A DNA stretch of 41,646 nucleotides, taken from Ruminococcus sp. (GTDB lineage: Bacteria; Bacillota; Clostridia; Oscillospirales; Ruminococcaceae). Both the position numbers and the translations under genes were made by a program. Of this stretch, positions 16,838 through 24,217 are shown piece by piece; the stretch's first letter is position 1; every line of letters starts with the position of its first letter. The DNA is taken from the NCBI GenBank assembly GCA_017475555.1, contig JAFVFL010000006.1, positions 1 through 41,646 of the forward strand. The letters are read 5' to 3'. The notes beneath the pieces are model-generated. The model had not been told where the DNA came from. It saw only the letters and a list, made by a program, of their open reading frames with translations, and did not search any database.

Positions 16838-17864
16838 TTCCGGCAGCCTCCTCTCCGGCTGTTTCGTCCGCTGAGGCGATGTGTCTTTCGATATTCCTGA
16901 ACCCAAGAGCGATCGGTGCGGTCAACATGGTCATCATCACAACAGCATTCTCCTTTGCGGAGGTCGCCACAGCGATATATGCAGCCGCAGCTGTCAGAAA
17001 GCCGTACATGAAGGCGAATACCGGATTTTGCGGAGAGATACGTCTGTCAGCAATAATATAGACAGAAGCGAACAGTGTCATGTTGGTGCAGAGCGTATAT
17101 TTCAGGCTGTCAGTGAACGAGTCCGCAGCAGGTACGAGCATTGAAAGCAGAGCAAAGCCGAAAACAGCACCGGTGAAGGCTCCGGCGGAGATATCCCGTC
17201 TCAGCAGGAGCATGAGGGCTGCGATCAGGAGGATCAGTATGCTCACAGCACCGGGAGGCCCCGGAAAATTGCCCATGAGAAGCTCAAAGGCGGAGTATGG
17301 CAGCTTACCGGTCATATTGAAGGTATGACTTGCGGAATTGACCAGATTAGCGGTATTTCCGGCGATATCACCCAAATCCTGCACATCATGCGGCTGCTGG
17401 AACATCAGCAGCTGACCCTTCCACGAGGCGTACAGAAATGTATATGCCGCCGCAGCAGGCGAGAATATCATATTTCTTCTGCCGCCAAGGACATTCTTCA
17501 TCACGACGGCGAAGATACACGCCGCCGCAGCAGCTCTGTAGTCGAACACAGCCGGGAGCATAAGGGCGGTCATAAGAGCGTCAGAGGTGCATATAAGGTC
17601 ATCCGCAGCAGCCTCACGACGCATTAGCCTCAGGCAGATAAGCTCAGTTACAGCCGCCGCAGCAACGCATATCCCGGCGAGCATTGCGGCTCTCATTCCG
17701 TATGAAAAGCACGCCATAAGCTCCAGAGCGAGAAGCGTTATCATTGAATCGAGCCATATCCGGCGTTCTCTTATCTGTGTTTTCGGGCTTTTTACAGCAG
17801 TCTCCGGTGCTGTAATATTGTTTTTATCCTTGTTCTTTAAAAAATTTTTTATATCTAAAGCCAT
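16827..17864 (-). CDS. RnfD/NqrB-like integral membrane protein, divergent
   Basis: A 345-residue protein with a basic cytoplasmic N-terminus (1-37) and about nine hydrophobic helices. It shares RnfD landmarks: VMKNVLGGRRNMIFSPAAAA (121-140), FELLMGNFPGPPGAVS (193-208) and NPVFAFMYGFLTAAAAY near the end. RnfD carries FMN bound to Thr in an S/T-G-A-T motif, in the loop just before the LLMGN-type segment. Here that loop (158-192) reads NSASHT at the expected place and has no GAT. AAGGA lies eight bases before the ATG. It follows rpe by 12 bases and leads the D-E-A trio. No RnfB, RnfC or RnfG gene is within this window. Confidence 0.82.
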   Translation of the reverse strand: MALDIKNFLKNKDKNNITAPETAVKSPKTQIRERRIWLDSMITLLALELMACFSYGMRAAMLAGICVAAAAVTELICLRLMRREAAADDLICTSDALMTALMLPAVFDYRAAAAACIFAVVMKNVLGGRRNMIFSPAAAAYTFLYASWKGQLLMFQQPHDVQDLGDIAGNTANLVNSASHTFNMTGKLPYSAFELLMGNFPGPPGAVSILILLIAALMLLLRRDISAGAFTGAVFGFALLSMLVPAADSFTDSLKYTLCTNMTLFASVYIIADRRISPQNPVFAFMYGFLTAAAAYIAVATSAKENAVVMMTMLTAPIALGFRNIERHIASADETAGEEAAGNAE

Positions 17865-17876
17865 CAGTTACTTCCT

Positions 17877-18575
17877 TTATTTCAAAGACCCTGCCGCAGC
17901 CGACATATCCTCAGCCCGGAACAGATAGCTTCCGGATACGAGCACATCTGCACCTGCTTCACGGACGAGTACAGCAGTCTTGTCGTTTATGCCGCCATCG
18001 ACCTGTATCCTCAGTGTATCAGGAGTGCCTTTCTTTTCGGCGGCACGCCGTGCCTCAGCTCTTACGAGCCGCACCTTGTCAACAGTCTCCGGAATGAAGC
18101 TCTGACCGCCAAAGCCGGGTTCAACAGTCATGACGAGCACCATACCGACACTTTCGAGGTACGGAAATACCGCTTCAGCCGGAGTTGCGGGCTTTACAGC
18201 GATCGACGGTACAGCACCGGATTCCCTTATCGCACTGATCGTACCGGGGATATCGCTTTCAGCTTCGAGGTGAAAGGTCACGATATCGGCTCCAGCCTGT
18301 ACAAATTTCCGGACGTACCGGGAGGGCTCGGTTATCATGAGGTGAACATCGAGTATCAGGTCAGTGCAGCGGCGTACCTGTTCGAGTACAGGCAGTCCGT
18401 AGGTTATATTGTCTACAAACAGCCCGTCCATAACGTCAAAGTGCAGCATATCAATACCGCTTCGCTTTATCCTCTCAGTCTCGTCTCCGAGCCGGAGCAG
18501 GTCTGCACTGAGTACAGAAGCGGAGGTAAAGATCCTGTCCTGAGCTGATATGCAGTCCTTAACTATATCTCTCAT
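17877..18575 (-). CDS. rpe: Ribulose-phosphate 3-epimerase
   Basis: A 232-residue TIM-barrel enzyme that interconverts ribulose 5-phosphate and xylulose 5-phosphate. It has the full family pattern: VLSADLLRLG, HFDVMDGLFVDNITYG with the metal-binding His and Asp, LDVHLMI, MTVEPGFGGQSF and QVDGGINDKTA. The N-terminus is about ten residues longer than usual (FTSASVLSAD where APSILSAD is common). The ribosome binding site is weak (GAAGTG). Its strong promoter at 18609-18637 makes it the first gene of the block that runs into the Rnf-derived trio. Xylulose 5-phosphate is the entry point for xylose, so the gene fits an organism living on xylan. Confidence 0.96.
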   Translation of the reverse strand: MRDIVKDCISAQDRIFTSASVLSADLLRLGDETERIKRSGIDMLHFDVMDGLFVDNITYGLPVLEQVRRCTDLILDVHLMITEPSRYVRKFVQAGADIVTFHLEAESDIPGTISAIRESGAVPSIAVKPATPAEAVFPYLESVGMVLVMTVEPGFGGQSFIPETVDKVRLVRAEARRAAEKKGTPDTLRIQVDGGINDKTAVLVREAGADVLVSGSYLFRAEDMSAAAGSLK

Positions 18576-18608
18576 CTTATCACTTCTTTCAGTATCTCAT
18601 ACACTTTT

Positions 18609-18637
18609 ATTATATAATATTTTCTCCAAGCCGTCAA
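18609..18637 (-). promoter_or_regulatory. Sigma-A promoter driving rpe and the downstream block
   Basis: On the minus strand TTGACG (18637-18632), a 17-base spacer and a perfect TATAAT (18614-18609) lie about 34 bases before the rpe start. It is back to back with the pta promoter. Confidence 0.9.
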
Positions 18638-18685
18638 TACACTGAGAATTATTTTTATTCTTTTTTTGTTTTTACAATTTAGCTC

Positions 18686-18714
18686 TTGCAATCCGGGAAA
18701 AGCTGTGGTATAAT
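18686..18714 (+). promoter_or_regulatory. Sigma-A promoter of pta
   Basis: TTGCAA (18686-18691), a 17-base spacer containing the extended -10 TGTGG, and a perfect TATAAT (18709-18714) lie 57 bases before the pta start. An AT-rich stretch just upstream may act as an UP element shared with the divergent rpe promoter. Confidence 0.9.
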
Positions 18715-18771
18715 AAAAAGGCTGAGGATCAACACTATGATCCTGAAATTTTGCAAAACGGAGGAAAAATT

Positions 18772-19788
18772 ATGGCAATGTTTGACAAGCTTCTTGACAA
18801 TCTCAAGGCTTCAAGAAAGACTATCGTATTCACCGAGGGAACAGACCCACGTATCCTTTCGGCAGCTGCAAGACTTCAGCAGGAGGATATCATGGACGTT
18901 ATCCTGTGCGGAAATGCTGATGAGGTAAAGGCAGCAGCAGAGGCAGGCGGCTTTGATGTGAGCAAGGCAGCAGTTATTGACCCCGCTGCATATGAGGATA
19001 TGGACGCAATGGTTGCAAAAATGGCAGAGCTCCGCAAGGGCAAGATGACAGAGGACGAGTGCAGAGCAGCTCTGAGCAAGTCCAATTATTTCGGCACCAT
19101 GCTTGTAAAAATGGGCAAGGCAGACGCTCTTCTGGGCGGTGCTACATACTCCACAGCTGACACGGTACGTCCGGCACTTCAGATAATCAAGACAAAGAAG
19201 GGCTCGAATCTCGTAAGCTCAAGCTTTATCCTGTTCCGTGAGAAGGACGGAGCTGAGGAGAAGATAGCTATGGGCGACTGTGCTATCAATATCGGCTATC
19301 AGGACAGGCTCGACAAGGACGGCAATGTAGTTCTTACAGCCGCTCAGCAGCTTGCAGAGGTCGCAGTCGAGACAGCACGTACAGCTGATTTCTTCGGTAT
19401 CGACCCCAAGGTCGCAGTTCTCAGCTTCTCTACATACGGCTCCGGAAAGGGAGCTACGGTCCAGCTTTCACACGATGCGGTGATCGAGGCAAGAAAGATA
19501 GATCCTGAGCTTGTTATCGACGGAGAGTTCCAGTTTGACGCAGCGGTATCACCTGAGGTAGCGAAGACCAAGTGCCCGGATTCCAAGGTTGCAGGACAGG
19601 CGAATACATTTATATTCCCGCTTATCGAGGCTGGAAATATCGGCTACAAGATCGCTCAGAGACTCGGCGGATATGAGGCATATGGACCGATCCTTCAGGG
19701 ACTTAATGCTCCCATCAATGATCTTTCCAGAGGCTGCAACGCTGACGAGGTCTACAAGATGGCGATAATCACTGCCGGAATGGCTTGA
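18772..19788 (+). CDS. pta: Phosphate acetyltransferase
   Basis: A 338-residue enzyme that converts acetyl-CoA and phosphate to acetyl phosphate, the first step of ATP-yielding acetate formation. It has the short single-domain form typical of Firmicutes. Recognisable stretches are TIVFTEGTDPRILSAAARLQ, STYGSGKGA, DGEFQFDAAV, AGQANTFIFPLIEAGNIGYK and GLNAPINDLSRGC. The start is ATG 18772, seven bases after GGAGG; an earlier in-frame codon is ATG-like but lacks a site. The gene stands alone, with its own promoter and terminator. Acetate kinase, its usual partner, is not adjacent and must be elsewhere. Confidence 0.97.
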   Translation: MAMFDKLLDNLKASRKTIVFTEGTDPRILSAAARLQQEDIMDVILCGNADEVKAAAEAGGFDVSKAAVIDPAAYEDMDAMVAKMAELRKGKMTEDECRAALSKSNYFGTMLVKMGKADALLGGATYSTADTVRPALQIIKTKKGSNLVSSSFILFREKDGAEEKIAMGDCAINIGYQDRLDKDGNVVLTAAQQLAEVAVETARTADFFGIDPKVAVLSFSTYGSGKGATVQLSHDAVIEARKIDPELVIDGEFQFDAAVSPEVAKTKCPDSKVAGQANTFIFPLIEAGNIGYKIAQRLGGYEAYGPILQGLNAPINDLSRGCNADEVYKMAIITAGMA

Positions 19789-19811
19789 TCACGATACATT
19801 AAAATATAAAT

Positions 19812-19856
19812 CTCCGGGCTGACGATGCTATTTTGTCAGCCCGGAGCTGTTTTTTG
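19812..19856 (+). terminator. Rho-independent terminator of pta
   Basis: CTCCGGGCTGAC (19812-19823) and GTCAGCCCGGAG (19835-19846) form a perfect twelve-pair stem with an 11-base loop, followed by CTGTTTTTT. Confidence 0.95.
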
Positions 19857-19908
19857 GGGGCAGTAAATTATCCGAAGCACTGATAACGGTATGCAAATCG
19901 CAAAAGTC

Positions 19909-19922
19909 AGCACGATAGTGCT
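19909..19922. promoter_or_regulatory. Inverted repeat upstream of the GH30 promoter
   Basis: AGCAC-GATA-GTGCT is an exact 5-4-5 inverted repeat ending 22 bases before the -35 box of the GH30 gene. Its position suits an activator site, but the repeat is short and no copy was found upstream of the GH10 gene. Confidence 0.3.
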
Positions 19923-19944
19923 ATTAAATCAGCTCAAAAGTGTA

Positions 19945-19973
19945 TTGACATTTCTTATAAAAATGTGTATAAT
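19945..19973 (+). promoter_or_regulatory. Sigma-A promoter of the GH30 xylanase gene
   Basis: A perfect TTGACA (19945-19950), a 17-base spacer and a perfect TATAAT (19968-19973) lie about 55 bases before the start codon. The GH30 gene therefore has consensus housekeeping promoter elements and need not depend on the ECF sigma factor at 1991. Confidence 0.92.
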
Positions 19974-20026
19974 TTATTAAGATAGTTTTTATAGTATGTT
20001 AAAAAGTATGATAAGGAGTTGGTTTC

Positions 20027-23000
20027 ATGAAAATTAAAAAGCTTTGTGCATTGCTTACCTCAGCTGCGTGCTGTGCGATGCTCCTGCCTGTGCTCCCGGC
20101 TGCTTCACCTGCCGGAAATGCCTATGCTGCGGACACTGTCGTTATTGACACAACGACTGAGCACCAGACGATCAGGGGCTTTGGCGGTATCAATCTTCCG
20201 GAGTGGATAACTCAGGGCGATATGACTGACGCACAGGTACAGAAGGCATTCGGCAACGGAGAGGACGAGCTCGGTCTGACGATACTGCGCATTTATGTCA
20301 GTGATGACAGCAATGCGTGGAAAAATGCTGTACCTACGGCACAGCGTGCCCAGAAGCTCGGTGCGACTATTTTCGCTACTCCGTGGAACCCGCCTGCAAG
20401 TATGCGTATCAATGGAGACGGCTCTCTTACGGGTGGAAAGTACCAGCTTGACAAATCGAAATGGGCTGAGTATGCCGCCCACCTCAACAGCTACGTAAAG
20501 TACATGGAGGGGCAGGGAATAAACCTGTATTCAGTATCAGTGCAGAATGAGCCGGATTACGCAGAGGACTGGACATATTGGAGTGCTGACGACCTGACGA
20601 GCTTTATCGCACAGTACGGAAAGGCTGTCACTCAGGGTACGAACGCCAAGCTGATGTCGCCGGAGAGCTTCCAGTACGTGAAGACGATCTATAATTCAAT
20701 ACTCGGCAACGCTCAGGCGTATGCGAATACTGATCTTTTCGGAACGCATTTCTACGGCACTCAGCGTTCGCAGATGGATTTCCCGGCACTTGAGAACAGC
20801 GGCAAGGAGATCTGGATGACGGAGGTGTATGTCCCCAACAGCTCATCTGACGCAGATACATATCCTGAGGCTCTTGACGTATCTGAAAATATCCACAACG
20901 GTCTTGTTGTCGGAAACCTCAATGCCTACGTCTGGTGGTATATCCGCCGTAGCTACGGACTTCTGAAGGAGAACGGGAATATAAGCAAGCGCGGCTACTG
21001 CATGGCTCAGTATTCAAAGTTCGTAAGACCGGGCGATGTGCGTATCGACGCTACGGAGCAGCCGGCGAGCAATGTCCTTGTTTCAGCGTACAAGAATGAT
21101 AACGACCAGGTCACTATCGTTGCGGTAAACAAGAGCAGTGAGGGCTATTCACAGAATTTCACGCTTGGCAGCGGCGAGTCTATAACAAATGTAGACCGCT
21201 ACAGGACATCTGCAAATGAGAATATCGCAAAGACTGAGGGGCTTGAATACAGCGGCAGCGGATTCTGGGCACAGCTCCCGGCACAGAGCGTTTCGACCTT
21301 TGTCGTATCTCTGGAGGGCGAGGGCAAGTCTCCGGCAGAGGTAACTGATGAGGACGGATACTATTTCCACGATACATTTGAGGACGGCACTGACAGCTGG
21401 AACGGCAGAGGTGCAGCAACTGTGACGCAGAGCGGAAAGAACCCGTATGCAGGCTCTGAAGCACTTCTCGTCCAGGACAGGTCGGCTTCATGGAATGGTG
21501 CTTCAAAGTCACTGAACACAAAGACCTTCGTTCCGGGAAATGAGTACAGCTTCAGTGTGAATGCACGCTACAACGAGGGAGAGACTACAGAGGAATTCAA
21601 GCTGACACTTCAATACACAGGTTCTGACGGAGAACCCCACTATGCGAATATCGCAACGGCTTCCGTTTCCGCCGGTCAGTGGGTGCAGCTTGCGAATGCA
21701 AATTACAAGATACCAGAGGATGCGAGCGACCTTGTCATATATGTTGAGACCTCCGACACCACCACGAGCTTCTACATTGACGAAGCGATAGGTGCTCCGG
21801 CAGGCACAGAGATCACCGGTGCAGTACCTGTGAAGCTGATACCGGGCGATATAAACTGTGACGGCAGAGTTGACGCATTTGATTTTGTCGAGATGAGGAA
21901 GGGACTCGCCGGCGGATTTGCAGGTGCAATAAACAAGCAGGCGGCAGATGTTGACGGGAGCGGAGATGTTGAGATAGCGGACGCTGTACAGCTGCAAAGC
22001 TATATTCTCGGAAAGATAAAGAGCTTTACACAGGCCGAGAAGCCTGCGAATGAGTGGGATAATTACGTGGAAACTGCTTCATCTGACTATATTAAGTTCT
22101 ATTCCGATTCTATCTATCAGATGGGAAACACCTCACGGCTAAGGAGCAAGATCGAAGCCGGAGAAAAGGGCGAGGCTGTGACTGTTGCGTATCTTGGCGG
22201 CTCGATAACTGAGGGCAAGAAGTACACCGACCCGTTCAGCTCATATTTCAAGTCGGAATTTGCAAAGAATGCTAAGTTTATAAATGCAGGGCTTTCCGGA
22301 ACATCCTCAGTTGTCGGTATCATGCGTGCTCAGCGTGATATACTCGACGCTCAGCCTGATATCATATTCCTTGAATTTTCGGTAAATGACCACCCGGAGG
22401 AGATATATAAAAAGAGCTTTGAGTCGCTCGTGAAGAAGTGTCTCTCTCAGGAAAATGACCCTGCTGTAATAATCATAATCAATCGTGCAAGGGGCGGCTA
22501 CTCAATGCAGGAGCAGATGGCTGCTGTCGGAAAGAATTATAATGTTCCTGTGATAAGCATGGACAACGCCCTTACGAACGCTTTCAACAGCGGGCTTCTC
22601 ACCACTGATGATTACTATACCGATGAGTATCACCCGCACGACAAGGGCGGTCAGCTCATTGCAGACTGCCTCGGCTACTACTTCCGTCAGGCGATGAGAT
22701 CGGAGAATGCGTCCGGCAGCTATACTATCCCAGCTTCGGCAGTATATGGTACTGAGTACGAGACTGCTTCTATAGTTCCGGTAAGCGAGCTGAACAATTT
22801 CAGTGCCGGCTCATTCACTGCTGACAATTCAAACACCAGATTTGCATATGGATATACGTTCCAGAAGTACAGTGCGAATACTCCAATGACGTTCACCACG
22901 ACCGGAAAGGGGATATTCATAGTGTTCAAGTCGAATCAGAACTCCTCGCTCGGAAATCTGAATGTCACAGTCAACGGAAAGAGCTCGTCTATCAGCGGCA

Positions 23001-23137
23001 ACCGCAATTATGCGTGGGGCGGTGCTGATGCGGATATCGCATATATACAGAACACCTCCGGACAGCTTGAGGTATCCGTCAGCATGGAGGACGCTTCAAC
23101 TGATTTCACTATCTGGGGTATCGGTGTTGTGAAGTAA
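20027..23137 (+). CDS. Secreted GH30_8-like glucuronoxylanase with CBM22, internal dockerin and SGNH acetylesterase domain
   Basis: A 1036-residue bifunctional enzyme. A signal peptide (1-35, cleavage near AYA-AD) precedes a GH30 domain (about 38-430) with acid/base Glu175 (SVQNEP) and nucleophile Glu266 (WMTEVY). WWYIRRSYG (303-311) and SKRGYCMAQYSKFVRPG match subfamily 8, where an arginine of this loop binds the methylglucuronic acid side group of xylan. A CBM22-like module (about 445-590) is followed by a dockerin with two calcium loops (608-619, 641-652). An SGNH esterase domain (about 715-890) has Ser726 in GGSIT, the Gly of NAGLSGTS, Asn787 in FSVND and Asp866/His869 in DEYHPHD. A C-terminal beta-rich region (about 895-1036) is unassigned. 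AAGGAG lies about nine bases before the ATG. It probably removes acetyl groups and cuts the glucuronoxylan backbone together. Confidence 0.94.
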   Translation: MKIKKLCALLTSAACCAMLLPVLPAASPAGNAYAADTVVIDTTTEHQTIRGFGGINLPEWITQGDMTDAQVQKAFGNGEDELGLTILRIYVSDDSNAWKNAVPTAQRAQKLGATIFATPWNPPASMRINGDGSLTGGKYQLDKSKWAEYAAHLNSYVKYMEGQGINLYSVSVQNEPDYAEDWTYWSADDLTSFIAQYGKAVTQGTNAKLMSPESFQYVKTIYNSILGNAQAYANTDLFGTHFYGTQRSQMDFPALENSGKEIWMTEVYVPNSSSDADTYPEALDVSENIHNGLVVGNLNAYVWWYIRRSYGLLKENGNISKRGYCMAQYSKFVRPGDVRIDATEQPASNVLVSAYKNDNDQVTIVAVNKSSEGYSQNFTLGSGESITNVDRYRTSANENIAKTEGLEYSGSGFWAQLPAQSVSTFVVSLEGEGKSPAEVTDEDGYYFHDTFEDGTDSWNGRGAATVTQSGKNPYAGSEALLVQDRSASWNGASKSLNTKTFVPGNEYSFSVNARYNEGETTEEFKLTLQYTGSDGEPHYANIATASVSAGQWVQLANANYKIPEDASDLVIYVETSDTTTSFYIDEAIGAPAGTEITGAVPVKLIPGDINCDGRVDAFDFVEMRKGLAGGFAGAINKQAADVDGSGDVEIADAVQLQSYILGKIKSFTQAEKPANEWDNYVETASSDYIKFYSDSIYQMGNTSRLRSKIEAGEKGEAVTVAYLGGSITEGKKYTDPFSSYFKSEFAKNAKFINAGLSGTSSVVGIMRAQRDILDAQPDIIFLEFSVNDHPEEIYKKSFESLVKKCLSQENDPAVIIIINRARGGYSMQEQMAAVGKNYNVPVISMDNALTNAFNSGLLTTDDYYTDEYHPHDKGGQLIADCLGYYFRQAMRSENASGSYTIPASAVYGTEYETASIVPVSELNNFSAGSFTADNSNTRFAYGYTFQKYSANTPMTFTTTGKGIFIVFKSNQNSSLGNLNVTVNGKSSSISGNRNYAWGGADADIAYIQNTSGQLEVSVSMEDASTDFTIWGIGVVK

Positions 23138-23173
23138 TTTTGGGATAAGACCGAAAAAGCATTTTGTATAACA

Positions 23174-23220
23174 GACACGGGAGAGAAAGCTTTAAGAGCT
23201 TCCTCTCCCGTGTCGTTTAT
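23174..23220 (+). terminator. Terminator of the GH30 gene
   Basis: GACACGGGAGAG (23174-23185) and CTCTCCCGTGTC (23203-23214) form a twelve-pair stem with a further AAGCTT-rich inner hairpin, followed by GTTTAT. The T run is short but the stem is very stable. Confidence 0.82.
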
Positions 23221-23277
23221 CTGATGTAACACTTTTAGATAATGCCCTGTCTCAGATCGAGGCTTTACTACCCGGAA

Positions 23278-23757
23278 TTACTTTCTTCTTGCAATGAATG
23301 CACCTGCTGCTGCTGTGAGAGCCGCTGCGGAAAGTACGCCTGCCGGGAACGTATCACCGGTCTTAGGGGAGCTTGTGTCGGAATTTGCCTTCTTTGTGGC
23401 TGTGGTAGCCGCTGAGGTTGTAGTGGCTGCTGCTGTAGTAGTCAGTGCGGCAGCTGTTGTGTCAGGTGCAGCGGTAGTCTGAGTATCAGGAGCAGCCGTT
23501 GTCCCGGCTGGAGCTGTAGTTGTGGAAATATCGGTCGCTGTGGTAGTCTCAGCAGTTGTCTCGGCAGTTGTTGTCGTAGTCTCTCCGGGTACCTCGGTAC
23601 CCCCGTTCGGCTCCTCTGTGAGATTCGGAACTGTTGTTACAACAGGCTGTGCAGTGCCCTCGCCCTCAGAAGCACCTGCATTTACTGCGCCTGCGGAGCA
23701 GCACAGAAGCAGCGATACTGAAGCGGCGGCGAGCATAACGGTCAAATTCTTTTTCAT
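23278..23757 (-). CDS. Thr/Ala-rich cell-surface protein with an SPKTG sorting signal
   Basis: A 159-residue protein with a signal peptide (1-29), a low-complexity region dominated by Thr, Ala and Pro (about 40-122) and a C-terminal sorting signal. The signal is SPKTG (130-134), a hydrophobic helix (about 138-155) and the tail ARRK. It contains no folded domain that I recognise. SPKTG differs from the classical LPXTG at the first position, and variants of this kind occur in Ruminococcus-type Clostridia. The Thr-rich stalk is a likely glycosylation target. AAAGGAG lies nine bases before the ATG. It faces the GH30 gene across a terminator. It could be a wall stalk or a small surface coat protein; the function is unknown. 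Confidence 0.8.
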   Translation of the reverse strand: MKKNLTVMLAAASVSLLLCCSAGAVNAGASEGEGTAQPVVTTVPNLTEEPNGGTEVPGETTTTTAETTAETTTATDISTTTAPAGTTAAPDTQTTAAPDTTAAALTTTAAATTTSAATTATKKANSDTSSPKTGDTFPAGVLSAAALTAAAGAFIARRK

Positions 23758-23890
23758 AGTTGATTTCTCCTTTACAAATGATTATCCGGCAGTTTTCCTG
23801 CTCTGATAAACTATTCGACACGTCAGCTTAAAAAAGGACAGGCTGCAAAAAAATTTTTTATTGATTCTGTCGAAATGTCTTTTCAGCCTA

Positions 23891-23919
23891 TTGACAAATT
23901 GATAAACTAAATGTATAAT
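23891..23919 (+). promoter_or_regulatory. Sigma-A promoter of the RNase J operon
   Basis: A perfect TTGACA (23891-23896), a 17-base spacer and a perfect TATAAT (23914-23919) point to a start near 23926, almost 300 bases before the RNase J start codon. Confidence 0.92.
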
Positions 23920-23925
23920 TATATG

Positions 23926-24217
23926 TGAGTGTTCAGACTTTATTGGCGGATAAACGCCTTTAAATATATATATGTGCCGATATACCGGCAGACTCTGACA
24001 GCGGAGCAAGCTGTCCTACCCGCATCTGTATCAGCGGATCGTTCCTTCCGGACATCCCTCCGTCCGTTTCTGTAAGATGTTATTTTACGTCAGAGCCGTG
24101 AAAATCCGGTTTTTCGGGACATTTTCCGTAATTGATCCGAAATGAGGATATTTCTTTGTGCTGTTGCAGCCTTGTTTGCGAACAGATATTCTCAAAAATC
24201 CAGAAAGTGAGGGCTAA
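23926..24217 (+). ncRNA. Long hairpin-rich leader or small RNA upstream of RNase J
   Basis: This 290-base stretch has a consensus promoter but no credible gene. It contains a row of short perfect hairpins: GGCG/CGCC (23945-23958), GCCG/CGGC (23976-23989), GACAGC/GCTGTC (23997-24015), CCGC/GCGG (24020-24037) and CGGAC/GTCCG (24049-24066). No clear terminator T run separates it from the gene. It matches no RNA family I can name. The simplest reading is a structured 5' leader through which RNase J could limit its own mRNA; a small RNA is also possible. Confidence 0.45.

Noticed and set aside
15610..17864. A normal ion-pumping Rnf complex
   Set aside because: The expected RnfB, RnfC and RnfG genes are not adjacent, and most cluster cysteines and the flavin motif are missing, so it is described as Rnf-derived rather than as a working Rnf complex.
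18772..19788. pta-ackA operon
   Set aside because: A strong terminator and a new promoter follow pta; no acetate kinase gene is present.
23400..23600. Repeats in the GTAGT/TGTGGTAGT pattern as a CRISPR-like array
   Set aside because: The repeats are irregular, have no constant spacers and come from Thr and Ala codon runs in the surface protein.
23782..24009. 75-codon minus-strand frame over the RNase J promoter region
   Set aside because: It lies across a consensus promoter and hairpins, has no ribosome binding site, and its product looks random.
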